A stretch of 41,532 nucleotides of DNA from assembly GCA_001184395.1 (NCBI GenBank), contig LFLF01000020.1, forward strand, positions 1 to 41,532, given 5' to 3'. Made by a program: the position numbers and the translations under genes. Below are positions 1-8,722 of this stretch, piece by piece (the stretch's first letter is position 1; the number at the start of each line of letters is the position of its first letter). This DNA comes from Candidatus Paraburkholderia calva. Lineage in GTDB: Bacteria; Pseudomonadota; Gammaproteobacteria; Burkholderiales; Burkholderiaceae. Under the pieces are notes generated by a model, which saw only the letters and a list, made by a program, of their open reading frames with translations, had not been told where the DNA came from and did not search any database.

Positions 1-321
1 GAGCAAGGCGTCTATGGAGATAGCGCCTATGCGAGCCAGAAAGCGCTGATGCGTGGCAAGGCCGCCAAGGCACGCGACTTCACCAATCAGCGTACGCGTC
101 GGGCGGGCGAAATTGACAAGGTAGCGCGCGGCAAGAATCGCAACAAGTCGAAGATCGGTGCTCGCGTTGAGCAGGGGTTTGCTGTTGTCAAACGCCTGTG
201 GGGCTTCACGAAGGTGCGCTATCGGGGTCTGGCGAAGAACGCCAATCGGGCTTTCGTTGCGCTGGCGTTGACCAACGTTTATCTTTCGCGCAAGCGATTG
301 ATGGCACAGGTTCGCCCGTAA
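1..321 (+). CDS. IS5-family transposase, C-terminal part
   Basis: The frame is open from the first base to the TAA at 319-321 (106 codons). It shows the end of a DDE transposase: YGDSAY near the start carries the second catalytic Asp, and RVEQGFAVVKRLWGF carries the catalytic Glu followed by the F-x3-K pattern typical of IS5-like enzymes; the end LSRKRLMAQVRP is typical of the group in Burkholderiaceae (recalled, not searched). The first catalytic Asp and N-terminus are upstream of the window. No lesion is visible in the part that can be read, so the copy could be intact. It sits about 250 bases upstream of icd. Confidence 0.85.
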   Translation, partial: EQGVYGDSAYASQKALMRGKAAKARDFTNQRTRRAGEIDKVARGKNRNKSKIGARVEQGFAVVKRLWGFTKVRYRGLAKNANRAFVALALTNVYLSRKRLMAQVRP

Positions 322-461
322 TGGGGGAAAGCGGGCCGCAGGCCCAGGCGCAACACCCTGGTGGACCGGAAATCCAGGCGTAAAGCCTCACTCACGATGA
401 ATCTGCCGCTGTTTGTGCCTGAATCGATGAATACAACCGGCTGGTTCAGTGTTGCCTTAGA
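1..461 (+). mobile_element. 3' end of an IS5-family insertion sequence
   Basis: Only the right part of the element is in the window: the transposase tail (to 321) plus a non-coding tail. The element probably ends near 461 at a sequence ending ccttag, judged from the lack of coding content and position; the matching inverted repeat lies outside the window, so the exact boundary is a guess. A second, different IS5-type fragment lies at the far right edge of the window. Confidence 0.6.
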
Positions 462-577
462 ATGATGTTCCCGGGACGCTCGCGTATGGCATTTCATCGG
501 CGTCTGGCCGTATTTCCACATCATTCAGCTTAAATTGAAATAAACATAAGCCCGGCCTTCTTTGATTGGAGTAGACC

Positions 578-1834
578 ATGCCGTATCAGCATATCCAGGT
601 TCCGGCGGACGGTGACAAGATCACCGCCAACGCGGATTTTTCGCTCAACGTTTCGGATCGGCCGATCATCCCGTACATCGAGGGCGATGGCGTGGGCGTG
701 GACGTTACCCCCGTGATGATCAAGGTCATTGACGCAGCGGTCGAAAAGGCCTACGGCGGCAAGCGCAAGATTCAATGGATGGAAATCTTCGCCGGTGAGA
801 AGGCCACCAAGGTCTACGGCCCGGATACCTGGCTGCCGGGCGAAACGCTGGAGGTGGTGAAGGAGTATCTCGTCTCCATCAAAGGGCCGCTGACGACGCC
901 GGTCGGTGGCGGAATCCGGTCGCTCAATGTCACGCTGCGGCAGCAACTCGATCTTTACGTGTGTTTGCGGCCGGTGCGTTATTTTAAGGGCGTGCCATCG
1001 CCGGTGCGCGAGCCGGAACGCACCGACATGGTCGTGTTCCGCGAGAACTCGGAAGACATCTATGCGGGCGTCGAGTGGCCGGCTGGGTCGCCCGAGGCCA
1101 GGAAGGTCATTCAGTTTCTGCGCGAGGAAATGGGCGTGAAGGGCATCCGCTTTCCGGATTCGTCGGGACTGGGCATCAAGCCGGTGTCGCGCGAAAGCAC
1201 TGAGCGGCTCGTGCGCAAGGCGATTCAATATGCGCTCGACCATGAACGCCGCTCGGTCATGCTCGTGCACAAGGGTAACATCATGAAATTCACGGAAGGC
1301 GCGTTCCGTGACTATGGCTATGCGTTGGCGCAGAAGGAATTCGGCGGCGAGCTGATCGACGGCGGATTGTGGATGAGGGTGAAGAACCAGAAGACGGGCG
1401 GCGACATCATTGTGAAAGACGTGATCGCCGATGCGTTCCTGCAGCAGATCCTGTCGCGCCCCGCGGAATACGACGTGATCGCGACGCTCAACCTGAACGG
1501 CGATTACATCTCCGACGCGCTGGCGGCACAGGTGGGCGGCATGGGCATCGCACCAGGCGCGAACATGTCGGACTCCGTGGCGATTTTTGAAGCGACGCAC
1601 GGCACCGCGCCCAAATATGCGGGCAAGGATTACGTGAATCCGGGTTCCGAAATTCTCTCCGCCGAAATGATGCTGCGTCACATCGGCTGGACGGAAGCAG
1701 CGGATCGCGTGATCAATTCGATGGAACAGTCGATCCAGTCGAAACGCGTGACTTACGACTTCGCGCGCCTGATGGAAGGCGCGACGCAGGTGTCGTGCTC
1801 GGCGTTCGGTGAGGTGATGATCGAAAATATGTGA
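578..1834 (+). CDS. icd: NADP-dependent isocitrate dehydrogenase
   Basis: This 418-residue protein matches the usual length of the E. coli-type homodimeric enzyme (416). It oxidatively decarboxylates isocitrate to 2-oxoglutarate in the TCA cycle, making NADPH in the cytosol. Visible signatures are YIEGDGVG near the N-terminus, the substrate loop [13 protein letters not shown] around residues 110-122 with Ser115 at the position of the regulatory phosphorylated Ser113 of E. coli, and the metal/cofactor region NLNGDYISD followed by [16 protein letters not shown]. The ATG is preceded by ATTGGAGTAGACC, a good ribosome binding site. A strong hairpin follows at 1861-1895. The gene has no lesion, as expected for a core enzyme. 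Confidence 0.97.
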   Translation: MPYQHIQVPADGDKITANADFSLNVSDRPIIPYIEGDGVGVDVTPVMIKVIDAAVEKAYGGKRKIQWMEIFAGEKATKVYGPDTWLPGETLEVVKEYLVSIKGPLTTPVGGGIRSLNVTLRQQLDLYVCLRPVRYFKGVPSPVREPERTDMVVFRENSEDIYAGVEWPAGSPEARKVIQFLREEMGVKGIRFPDSSGLGIKPVSRESTERLVRKAIQYALDHERRSVMLVHKGNIMKFTEGAFRDYGYALAQKEFGGELIDGGLWMRVKNQKTGGDIIVKDVIADAFLQQILSRPAEYDVIATLNLNGDYISDALAAQVGGMGIAPGANMSDSVAIFEATHGTAPKYAGKDYVNPGSEILSAEMMLRHIGWTEAADRVINSMEQSIQSKRVTYDFARLMEGATQVSCSAFGEVMIENM

Positions 1835-1860
1835 CGCTCACCGGTTCACCGCGTCAAATA

Positions 1861-1895
1861 AAAAACCTCGAAAGATATAAGTCTTCGGGGTTTTT
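1861..1895 (+). terminator. Rho-independent terminator after icd
   Basis: A stem pairs AAAAACCTCGAA with the segment around TTCGGGGTTTTT, with one G-T pair and one bulge, and ends in a T-run. The A-run on the 5' side could let it work in both directions, towards icd and towards the convergent csp gene. Confidence 0.8.
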
Positions 1896-1942
1896 GCTTT
1901 GTCTGAAACTGAGTGCGTTGATGAACCGTGTATTCTGGCTAT

Positions 1943-1984
1943 GCGCGGAGAATCGGGCATTAAGCGCGGAGAATCGGGCATTAA
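1943..1984. repeat. Perfect 21-bp tandem duplication
   Basis: Two exact, abutting copies of a 21-bp unit (1943-1963 and 1964-1984), beginning gcgcggagaatcggg and ending cattaa, lie between the icd and csp terminators. It is non-coding. The unit length differs from the 13-bp duplications elsewhere in the window but the form is the same. Confidence 0.9.
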
Positions 1985-1993
1985 AACAGGCAC

Positions 1994-2018
1994 AAAAAAC
2001 CCGGCACGAGAGGCCGGG
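1994..2018 (-). terminator. Rho-independent terminator after csp
   Basis: On the minus strand the stem CCCGGC/GCCGGG (2013-2018 with 2000-2005, seven-base loop) is followed by six Ts (complement of 1994-1999). It lies about 30 bases downstream of the csp stop codon, so it ends that transcript. Confidence 0.85.
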
Positions 2019-2045
2019 CTTAGCAGGCGAGTTGCGTTCGAACGG

Positions 2046-2251
2046 TCAGGCCGCGTCCTGGATGTTCGATGCTTGCTTGCCCTTGGGTCCCTGGACGATT
2101 TCGAAGGAGACCTTTTGGCCTTCCTTCAACGTCTTGAAACCATTCATTTGAATTGCCGAGAAATGAGCAAACAGATCCTCACCGCCTTCGTCGGGCGTGA
2201 TGAATCCGTAGCCTTTCGCGTCGTTGAACCACTTGACCGTACCAGTAGCAT
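2046..2251 (-). pseudogene. Cold-shock protein gene lacking an in-frame start codon
   Basis: Read from 2249 to 2046 the minus strand encodes 67 residues of a complete CspA-type protein: [19 protein letters not shown]1 KGYGFI, RNP2 DLFAHF and the end [14 protein letters not shown]. Such proteins bind single-stranded RNA and DNA as chaperones. The only ATG (2251-2249) is out of frame: the sequence reads aATGctact where relatives read ATGgctact, so one G appears to be missing. An in-frame TAG lies at 2267-2265, and no ATG, GTG or TTG falls between it and the body of the gene. Either the start is truly lost, a rare codon such as ACG (2255-2253) is used, or the base is a sequencing error. Everything downstream, including the terminator, is intact. 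Confidence 0.85.
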
Positions 2252-2267
2252 TCGTACTTCCTCTCTA

Positions 2268-2782
2268 ACTCTCTCGTCGCAACCAGAGCACGCTCGAAGC
2301 TCGACGGCCACCCCACAACGTGACCGCCCCCTCCTCACAAGCTCACCACGGCATCAATTGCCCGGAGGCCCCGGAAAAAAGTGCCAGTTTGATTGTTAAA
2401 TCTCTTAAATCAAGTGTCAAGGAATTTTGGGGATGGCCGATATGCTCGTTGTATGGCCCACATTTGTAGGGTAACTCCTGCTTAGCGTGTGCGTTCCCGC
2501 CCAAGCGGGGTATCTTGAAAAGTCGCATAATCGTCTCACTTGTGTGGTACCGGGAAGATGGCGTCAGGGCTTCCATTTGTTTTTTGAAGGCGTGCGGTTT
2601 TTTTTGAAGCTGTGCGATACTGGATTCGACGAGGTGCAAACGTGCCGCGCCGATATCGAGGCGACGGCGGAATCCGGTGGGCGGTACCCGCGATGGCACG
2701 CTTTTCGGCAATAGATTCCGACCGGGCGGTCGGGTGCTGAAGCGGCGATTGCGAGTGCCACCGTGTTGTTTAGAATGGGTGT
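2268..2782. other. Intergenic region between csp and clpS
   Basis: This stretch of about 515 bases holds the upstream regions of two divergent genes, csp (minus) and clpS (plus). Long csp leaders are usual in the family, which would fit the space. I see no convincing coding sequence: open frames here lack start sites with ribosome binding sites and have no recognisable protein. No clear sigma-70 promoter could be assigned by eye. Confidence 0.5.
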
Positions 2783-3097
2783 ATGGCGATTAATCCCGAC
2801 AAGCAGGATGGCACGGTACTGGAACGGCAAGAGCAAAAGCTCAAGCAGCCGGCCATGTACAAAGTGGTGCTGCTGAATGACGACTTCACGCCGATGGAAT
2901 TCGTCGTGATGGTCGTGCAGGAATACTTCAATAAGGACCGCGAGACTGCAACGCAGATCATGCTGAAGGTTCATCGCGAGGGTAGGGGGGTTTGTGGGGT
3001 CTATACGCGAGATATTGCGTCGACCAAAGTTGAGCAAGTCGTTAGCCATGCACGGCAAGCGGGACATCCGTTGCAGTGCGTGATGGAGGAAGCATGA
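2783..3097 (+). CDS. clpS: ATP-dependent Clp protease adaptor ClpS
   Basis: The 104-residue product is the N-recognin adaptor that delivers N-end-rule substrates to ClpAP in the cytosol. The core [11 protein letters not shown] followed by [19 protein letters not shown] and the end [15 protein letters not shown] are diagnostic; the NDD/H pocket residues that bind the substrate N-terminus are present. Its stop overlaps the clpA start (ATGA at 3094-3097), so the two are translationally coupled and adaptor and unfoldase are made together. The start ATG has only a weak ribosome binding site. Confidence 0.97.
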   Translation: MAINPDKQDGTVLERQEQKLKQPAMYKVVLLNDDFTPMEFVVMVVQEYFNKDRETATQIMLKVHREGRGVCGVYTRDIASTKVEQVVSHARQAGHPLQCVMEEA

Positions 3098-5397
3098 TTG
3101 CCCAGGAACTGGAAGTCAGTCTGCACATGGCGTTTATGGAAGCACGTCAGGCGCGGCACGAGTTCATCACGGTCGAGCACCTTTTGCTCGCCCTTTTGGA
3201 CAATCCGACCGCGGCCGAAGTGCTACGCGCCTGCGCAGCCAATATTGAAGATTTGCGTCAGAACCTGCACAATTTCATTCACGACAACACGCCGACCGTG
3301 CCCGGCACGGACGATGTCGACACGCAGCCGACGCTGGGTTTCCAACGCGTGATCCAGCGCGCGATCATGCACGTCCAATCGACTTCGAACGGCAAGATGG
3401 AAGTAACCGGCGCGAACGTGCTGGTGGCCATCTTCGGCGAGAAGGACTCGCACGCGGTGTACTACCTGCAGCAGCAAGGCGTCACGCGTCTGGATATCGT
3501 GAATTTCATTTCGCACGGTATTGCGAAGACGAGCAACGGCGAAGCCGCCAAGGCGAACAGTGAAGCCAATCCGGAGTCCGAAGACGCCGCTGCGCAAAAA
3601 GAAACGCCGCTCGCGCAGTTCACGCAGAATCTCAACCAGCTCTCCAAGGACGGCAAGATCGATCCGCTGATCGGCCGCGAACTGGAAGTCGAGCGCGTGG
3701 TGCAGGTGCTGTGCCGCCGCCGCAAGAATAACCCGCTGCTTGTCGGTGAAGCCGGCGTTGGCAAGACCGCGATCGCCGAAGGTCTCGCCTGGCGCGTCAC
3801 GCGTGGCGAAGTGCCGGACATCCTGGTCGACGCGCAAGTGTATTCGCTCGACATGGGCGCGCTGCTCGCGGGCACCAAGTATCGCGGTGACTTCGAACAG
3901 CGTCTGAAGACGGTGCTCAAGGAACTGAAAGAGCGTCCGCACGCCATTCTGTTCATCGACGAGATTCACACGCTGATCGGTGCGGGCGCTGCTTCGGGCG
4001 GCACGCTCGACGCATCAAATCTGCTGAAGCCGACGTTGTCGTCGGGGCAGTTGAAGTGCATCGGCGCGACCACGTTCACGGAGTATCGCGGCATCTTCGA
4101 AAAGGACGCGGCGCTTTCGCGTCGTTTCCAGAAGGTCGATGTCACCGAGCCGTCCGTCGAGCAGACCGTCGCGATCCTGCGTGGACTTAAGTCGCGGTTC
4201 GAGGACCACCACGGCGTGAAGTATTCGTCGGGCGCGCTGTCCGCGGCCGCGGAATTGTCGGCACGATTCATCACCGACCGTCATCTGCCGGACAAGGCCA
4301 TCGACGTGATCGACGAAGCGGGCGCGGCGCAACGCATCCTGCCGAAGTCGAAGCAGAGGAAGACCATCGGCAAGAGCGAGATCGAAGAAATCATTTCGAA
4401 GATCGCGCGCGTGCCGGCGCAGAGCGTTTCGCAGGACGACCGCAGCAAGCTCCAGACGCTGGACCGCGATCTGAAGGCCGTCGTGTTCGGGCAAGACCCG
4501 GCCATCGACGTGCTGTCGGCATCGATCAAGATGGCGCGCGCGGGTCTCGGCAAGACGGACAAGCCGATCGGCGCGTTCCTGTTCTCCGGTCCGACTGGCG
4601 TCGGCAAGACCGAAGTCGCGAAGCAACTGGCGTTCACGCTGGGCATCGAACTGCTGCGCTTCGACATGTCAGAGTACATCGAGCGTCATGCGGTAAGCCG
4701 GCTCATCGGTGCGCCGCCGGGATACATCGGGTTCGACCAGGGCGGTCTGCTGACCGAAGCCGTCACCAAGAAACCGCACTGCGTGCTGCTGCTGGACGAA
4801 ATCGAAAAGGCGCATCCAGACATCTACAACGTGCTGTTGCAGGTGATGGACCACGGCACGCTGACAGACAACAATGGCCGCAAGGCGGACTTTCGCAATG
4901 TCATCATCACCATGACGACGAACGCGGGCGCCGAGGCAATGGGCAAGGCAGTGATCGGTTTCACGTCGCGTCGCGAGTCGGGCGATGAAATGGCCGACAT
5001 CAAGCGCATGTTCACGCCGGAGTTCCGTAACCGTTTGGACTCGATCATAAGCTTCCGTTCGCTGGACGAGGAAATCATCCTGCGCGTGGTCGACAAGTTC
5101 CTCATGCAACTCGAATACCAGTTGCACGAGAAGAAGGTCGATGCGGTGTTCAGCGACGCGCTGCGCAAGCATCTCGCCAAGCACGGTTTCGATCCACTGA
5201 TGGGCGCGCGCCCGATGCAGCGTCTGATCCAGGACACGATCCGTCGTGCGCTGGCCGACGAGCTGCTGTTCGGCAAGCTGACCAACGGCGGTCGCGTGAA
5301 TATCGATGTGGATGCGGACGACAAGGTGCAGATAACGTTTGACGAGAATCCGTCGCCACCGCGCAGTCCGAATCCGGAGACCATCGAGGTCGACTGA
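3094..5397 (+). CDS. clpA: ATP-dependent Clp protease ATP-binding subunit ClpA
   Basis: The product (767 residues) is the AAA+ unfoldase that pairs with ClpP. It has the N-terminal repeat domain (residues 1-145) that binds ClpS, then two AAA modules: Walker A GEAGVGKT at 218-225 with Walker B AILFIDE at 284-290, and Walker A GPTGVGKT at 499-506 with Walker B VLLLDE at 564-569. The IGF loop (621-623) that docks on ClpP is present. An in-frame ATG at 3076 exists, but the ATG at 3094 is preceded by GGAGGAAGC and gives the usual [10 protein letters not shown] start. It overlaps clpS by 4 bases. No lesions. Confidence 0.97.
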   Translation: MIAQELEVSLHMAFMEARQARHEFITVEHLLLALLDNPTAAEVLRACAANIEDLRQNLHNFIHDNTPTVPGTDDVDTQPTLGFQRVIQRAIMHVQSTSNGKMEVTGANVLVAIFGEKDSHAVYYLQQQGVTRLDIVNFISHGIAKTSNGEAAKANSEANPESEDAAAQKETPLAQFTQNLNQLSKDGKIDPLIGRELEVERVVQVLCRRRKNNPLLVGEAGVGKTAIAEGLAWRVTRGEVPDILVDAQVYSLDMGALLAGTKYRGDFEQRLKTVLKELKERPHAILFIDEIHTLIGAGAASGGTLDASNLLKPTLSSGQLKCIGATTFTEYRGIFEKDAALSRRFQKVDVTEPSVEQTVAILRGLKSRFEDHHGVKYSSGALSAAAELSARFITDRHLPDKAIDVIDEAGAAQRILPKSKQRKTIGKSEIEEIISKIARVPAQSVSQDDRSKLQTLDRDLKAVVFGQDPAIDVLSASIKMARAGLGKTDKPIGAFLFSGPTGVGKTEVAKQLAFTLGIELLRFDMSEYIERHAVSRLIGAPPGYIGFDQGGLLTEAVTKKPHCVLLLDEIEKAHPDIYNVLLQVMDHGTLTDNNGRKADFRNVIITMTTNAGAEAMGKAVIGFTSRRESGDEMADIKRMFTPEFRNRLDSIISFRSLDEEIILRVVDKFLMQLEYQLHEKKVDAVFSDALRKHLAKHGFDPLMGARPMQRLIQDTIRRALADELLFGKLTNGGRVNIDVDADDKVQITFDENPSPPRSPNPETIEVD

Positions 5398-5419
5398 TTC
5401 AGCGGTGTGCAGATGTGAG

Positions 5420-5450
5420 AACGGCGCGGTTTTTACCGCGCCGTTTTTTT
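5420..5450 (+). terminator. Terminator between clpA and dut
   Basis: A stem of 10 bp, acggcgcggt with accgcgccgt, has a short T-rich loop and is followed by TTTTTT. It lies 23 bases after clpA and, with dut convergent, may serve both strands. Confidence 0.88.
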
Positions 5451-5463
5451 ATGCCTCAAAGAT

Positions 5464-5910
5464 TTAGTGCTTGCCCGTGCTGCCGAATCCACCCGCGCCG
5501 CGCTCGCTCGCCTCGAAATCTTCGACGATGTTGAAGTGCGCTTGCACCACCGGCACGATGACCATCTGCGCGAGCCGTTCCATCGGGTTGAGCGTGAAAG
5601 CCGTGTCGCCGCGATTCCACGTCGAGACCATCAGTTGACCTTGGTAATCCGAATCGATCAGGCCCACGAGATTGCCGAGCACGATGCCGTGTTTGTGGCC
5701 CAGCCCCGAGCGCGGCAGGATCATTGCGGCATAGCCGGGGTCGGCCAGGTGGATCGCGAGGCCAATTGGCACCAGCACGGTCTGATGCGGCTCGATCACC
5801 ATCGGCGCATCGAGGCAGGCGCGCAGGTCGAGGCCCGCGCTGCCGGGCGTGGCGTAGGCAGGCATGAATTCGCGTATGCGCGCATCGAGAATCTTGACGT
5901 CGAGTTTCAT
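5464..5910 (-). CDS. dut: Deoxyuridine 5'-triphosphate nucleotidohydrolase (dUTPase)
   Basis: This trimeric enzyme hydrolyses dUTP to dUMP and pyrophosphate, keeping uracil out of DNA and feeding thymidylate synthesis. All five family motifs are visible in the 148-residue product: AGLDLRA (25-31), [10 protein letters not shown] (66-75), GLIDSDYQG (83-91), ERLAQ (111-115) and the C-terminal P-loop-like [10 protein letters not shown] (137-146). The frame is open up to 6000, but the start at 5910 ([12 protein letters not shown]) gives the standard length and N-terminus. It is downstream of coaBC and the broken monooxygenase in the same direction; coaBC-dut proximity is common in proteobacteria. 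Confidence 0.96.
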   Translation of the reverse strand: MKLDVKILDARIREFMPAYATPGSAGLDLRACLDAPMVIEPHQTVLVPIGLAIHLADPGYAAMILPRSGLGHKHGIVLGNLVGLIDSDYQGQLMVSTWNRGDTAFTLNPMERLAQMVIVPVVQAHFNIVEDFEASERGAGGFGSTGKH

Positions 5911-6021
5911 ATGGTCAGTCTGGATAAGACGTTCGGCCGAGTTCGAAGGCTTCGGCCAGAAGTTGATAGGAACACGCACGCGCGGTATAATTTCTGACAA
6001 CCGTAAGCACGATGAGGAAGT

Positions 6022-6946
6022 TTAATCGGCAACGAAGCGTTGCTGGAGTATTTGCATCTGCTCGGTCACGTGCTCAGGTGTGCCGATGATGCTGCGCGCC
6101 TTCTTATGCGTGATGACCGTGCGTTCGCGCTCGCCGTATTGCTGCGCGGCGCCTTGCTCGATCGACGGAATTGGCTGATTCAGGCCATACGCCATTTGCA
6201 CGCGGCGCAGATCGACGGCCTTTTCCAGCGCTTGCGCCTCTTCATCGGTATCCGCGCAGATGACGAAGATCGCGGCCGCGAGATAAGGCTTCTCTTTGTG
6301 ACCCGGCGTGAAGCGCTCGCGATACACCTCCGCCACGAGATGCCCGACTTGCGCGTTGATGAAGTGCGCGAACGCGAAGCGAATGCCGAGTTGCGCGGCG
6401 CGCAGACCGCCGAAGTCGGACGAGCCGAGCCCGAGCATCCACAGTTCGGGAAGCGTGTCGATTTGCGGTTGCAGCAGCACACCGCGCGCAAGCGAGTCGT
6501 CGGGCAGCTTGCCGTCGAACAGCGCGATCAGTTCCGCGACCTGCTGCGGGAACACGCCGCCGCGATTGTACGAGCCCGCCGCGACCGCCTGCGCCGTACC
6601 ATGTCACCACCCGGCGCGCGCCCGACGCCTAAGTCCACGCGATTCGGAAACAGTGCTTCCAGTATCAGAAACTGCTCGGCGACCTTGAACGGCGAGTAGT
6701 GCGGCAGCATCACGCCGCCCGAGCCTATGCGGATACACTTCGTCAGACTGTCGATGCGCGCGAGCATCACCTCCGGGCACGGATTCGACACACCATGCAA
6801 GCCGTGATGCTCCGCGCACCACCAGTAGCGCGTATAGCCGAGATCGTCGGCGAGTTGCGCGAGGTCGAGCGTCGCGGCGATGGCGTCCGCAGTGGAATGA
6901 CCGTGAATGACCGGCGTTTGGTCGAGAACGGAGAGAGTCTGGTCAT
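6022..6946 (-). pseudogene. Luciferase-like (LLM class) flavin-dependent monooxygenase, frameshifted
   Basis: Two frames together give a full LLM-class oxidoreductase of the MsnO8/YhbW type: SVLDQTPVIHGHSTADA through VDLGVGRAPGGDM in one frame (about 6930-6600) and GGVFPQQVAELIALF to IGTPEHVTEQM in another (6555-6022). The join near 6599 lacks one base. A second lesion is near the start: the expected ATG at 6946-6944, which overlaps the coaBC stop as ATGA, leads out of frame because the run ctctctc is two bases too long; a relative would read MTRLSVLDQTP. With two independent frameshifts this is a pseudogene. Its substrate cannot be judged. Confidence 0.88.
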
Positions 6947-8154
6947 GACAGCAACGGCCCGCCAGTCTTGGGCGCACGTTTCGCGATTTCCGCGATCAGC
7001 GTCCGCGCGAGGTCGCGTTTGTCGGCGCGCGGCACGGGTGTCACGCCCGAGGCTTCGAACAGCACGACTTCGTTGTCGTCGTGCCCGAAGGTCAGCGGCC
7101 CGAGATTGCCGATCAGGAGCGGCACATTCTTGCGTTTGCGCTTTTCTTCGCCGTGTACGTCGAGATCCCAGCTTTCTGCCGCGAAGCCCACGCAGTAAGG
7201 TGGATTAGCCAGCTTCGCAACCGTCGCGAGAATGTCGGGATTCTCGATGAAGCTGAACGTGGGCAACGAACCGTCGCCGGTCTTCTTGATCTTGTGCTCG
7301 CTCACGTGATCGACGCGCCAGTCCGCGACCGCCGCCACCGCAATGAAAATATCCGTGTCGGGCGTGACCTGCATGACAACGTCGTGCATCTGCTGGGCGG
7401 TTTGCACATCCTCGCGATACACGCCCCATGGCGTTTTCAGCGCCACCGGACCTGCCACCAGATGCACGTCCGCACCCGCCTGCGCTGCCGCGCGCGCGAG
7501 CGCAAACCCCATCTTGCCCGACGAGCGATTGGTGATGCCACGCACCGGATCGAGCGGTTCGAAGGTCGGTCCGGCGGTGATCAACACGCGTTGCCCGCGC
7601 AGGATCTTCGGTTGGAAGAAGGCGCAGATCGCCTCGAACGCGGCGGCCGTCTCGATCATGCGGCCATCGCCGACTTCGCCGCATGCCTGCGAGCCGGAAT
7701 CCGGCCCGAGCACTTCCACACCGTCCGCGCGCAGTTGCGTGACGTTGCGCTGTGTGGCCGGATTCTGCCACATCTGGCGATTCATCGCGGGAACGACGAG
7801 CAGCGGGCAATCGCGTGCGATGCACAGCGTGGACAGCAGGTTGTCGCACATGCCGTGCGCGAGCTTGGCCATGAAGTCGGTGGAAGCGGGCGCGATGACG
7901 ATGACATCCGCCTCGCGCGAGAGATCGATGTGCGGCATGTTGTTCGGCATGCGCGAGTCCCACTGTGACACATACACCGGACGGCCGGACAGGGCCTGCA
8001 TCGTGACGGGCGTGATGAACTGCGTGGCCGCCTCGGTCATCATGATCTGCACGGTCGCGCCGCCCTTGATCAGCCGCCGCGTGAGTTCGGCGATCTTGTA
8101 GCAGGCGATGCCGCCGGTTAGGCCGAGAACGAGATGCTTACCCGCGAGTTCCAA
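6943..8154 (-). CDS. coaBC: Bifunctional phosphopantothenoylcysteine decarboxylase / phosphopantothenate-cysteine ligase
   Basis: The 403-residue flavoprotein carries out two steps of coenzyme A synthesis. The CoaC half has the flavin-binding start LVLGLTGGIACYK, catalytic His75 in MPHIDLSREAD, the PAMN motif (122-125) and active-site Cys158 in SQACGEVGDGRM. The CoaB half begins near residue 188 (VLITAGPTFEP) and includes GITNRSSGKMG and the lysine-rich KIKK segment of the ligase site. The start is a TTG with GGAGG five bases upstream; it gives the standard MELAGKHLVLGLTGG. It is separated from lspA by a strong terminator only about 18 bases upstream of its start, so it must have a very short or embedded promoter. 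Confidence 0.96.
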   Translation of the reverse strand: MELAGKHLVLGLTGGIACYKIAELTRRLIKGGATVQIMMTEAATQFITPVTMQALSGRPVYVSQWDSRMPNNMPHIDLSREADVIVIAPASTDFMAKLAHGMCDNLLSTLCIARDCPLLVVPAMNRQMWQNPATQRNVTQLRADGVEVLGPDSGSQACGEVGDGRMIETAAAFEAICAFFQPKILRGQRVLITAGPTFEPLDPVRGITNRSSGKMGFALARAAAQAGADVHLVAGPVALKTPWGVYREDVQTAQQMHDVVMQVTPDTDIFIAVAAVADWRVDHVSEHKIKKTGDGSLPTFSFIENPDILATVAKLANPPYCVGFAAESWDLDVHGEEKRKRKNVPLLIGNLGPLTFGHDDNEVVLFEASGVTPVPRADKRDLARTLIAEIAKRAPKTGGPLLS

Positions 8155-8171
8155 ATTGCCTCCGTCGCAAG

Positions 8172-8200
8172 AAAAAACGCGGTTCCGGAGAGGAACCGCG
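8172..8200 (-). terminator. Terminator between lspA and coaBC
   Basis: On the minus strand the 9-bp stem CGCGGTTCC/GGAACCGCG (8192-8200 with 8178-8186, five-base loop) is followed by TTTTTT (complement of 8172-8177). It ends the ileS-lspA transcript. Confidence 0.9.
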
Positions 8201-8209
8201 CCGGGAACT

Positions 8210-8722
8210 TCATCGCGACCCGCGCACCCGCCGCAGTTCGTCGATGATCAGCAGCAGCGCGCCGACCGTGATGCCGCTGTCGGCAATATTGAAGGCCGGG
8301 AAGTGCCACGCCTTCAGGTGGAAATTGAGAAAGTCGATCACGTGGCCGTACATCAACCGGTCGATTACATTGCCGATCGCGCCGCCCATGATGAGCGCGA
8401 GCGCCGTGCAGAACAGCCGCTGGCCGGAATGCTTCTTCAACAGATAGCAGATCACGATGGCCGCGAGCACGCCCAGCGCCGTGAATGCCCAGCGTTGCCA
8501 GCCGCCCGCCATGGCGAGAAAGCTGAACGCCGCGCCCTTGTTGTAGACGAGGATCAGGTTGAAGAACGGCGTGAGCGGATGCGGCTTGCCGTAGGCGAAG
8601 ACTTTCTGCACCGCGATCTTCGTCAACTGGTCGAACAGGATCACGATCAGCGCGACGCCGATCCACGGAGCAAGCGAGCCACCCGCGCTGCTGGTAGTTT
8701 GTTTCGCCATCGGTCGAGCCAT
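8210..8722 (-). CDS. lspA: Lipoprotein signal peptidase (signal peptidase II)
   Basis: This integral membrane aspartyl protease cleaves the signal peptide of diacylglyceryl-modified prolipoproteins. The 170-residue protein has four hydrophobic segments (about 19-38, 70-95, 103-121, 148-163) and both catalytic aspartates: Asp121 in GNVIDRL and Asp148 in FNIADSGI. The ileS stop (TAA, 8725-8723) directly abuts the lspA ATG (8722), so translation is coupled; ileS-lspA is a widely conserved pair. A terminator follows at 8200-8172. No lesions. Confidence 0.97.
   Translation of the reverse strand: MARPMAKQTTSSAGGSLAPWIGVALIVILFDQLTKIAVQKVFAYGKPHPLTPFFNLILVYNKGAAFSFLAMAGGWQRWAFTALGVLAAIVICYLLKKHSGQRLFCTALALIMGGAIGNVIDRLMYGHVIDFLNFHLKAWHFPAFNIADSGITVGALLLIIDELRRVRGSR

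Noticed and set aside
530-1681. Long minus-strand ORF of 383 codons opposite icd
   Set aside because: Its translation is rich in Arg and His, typical of an antisense frame in high-GC DNA, and it covers a certain icd gene.
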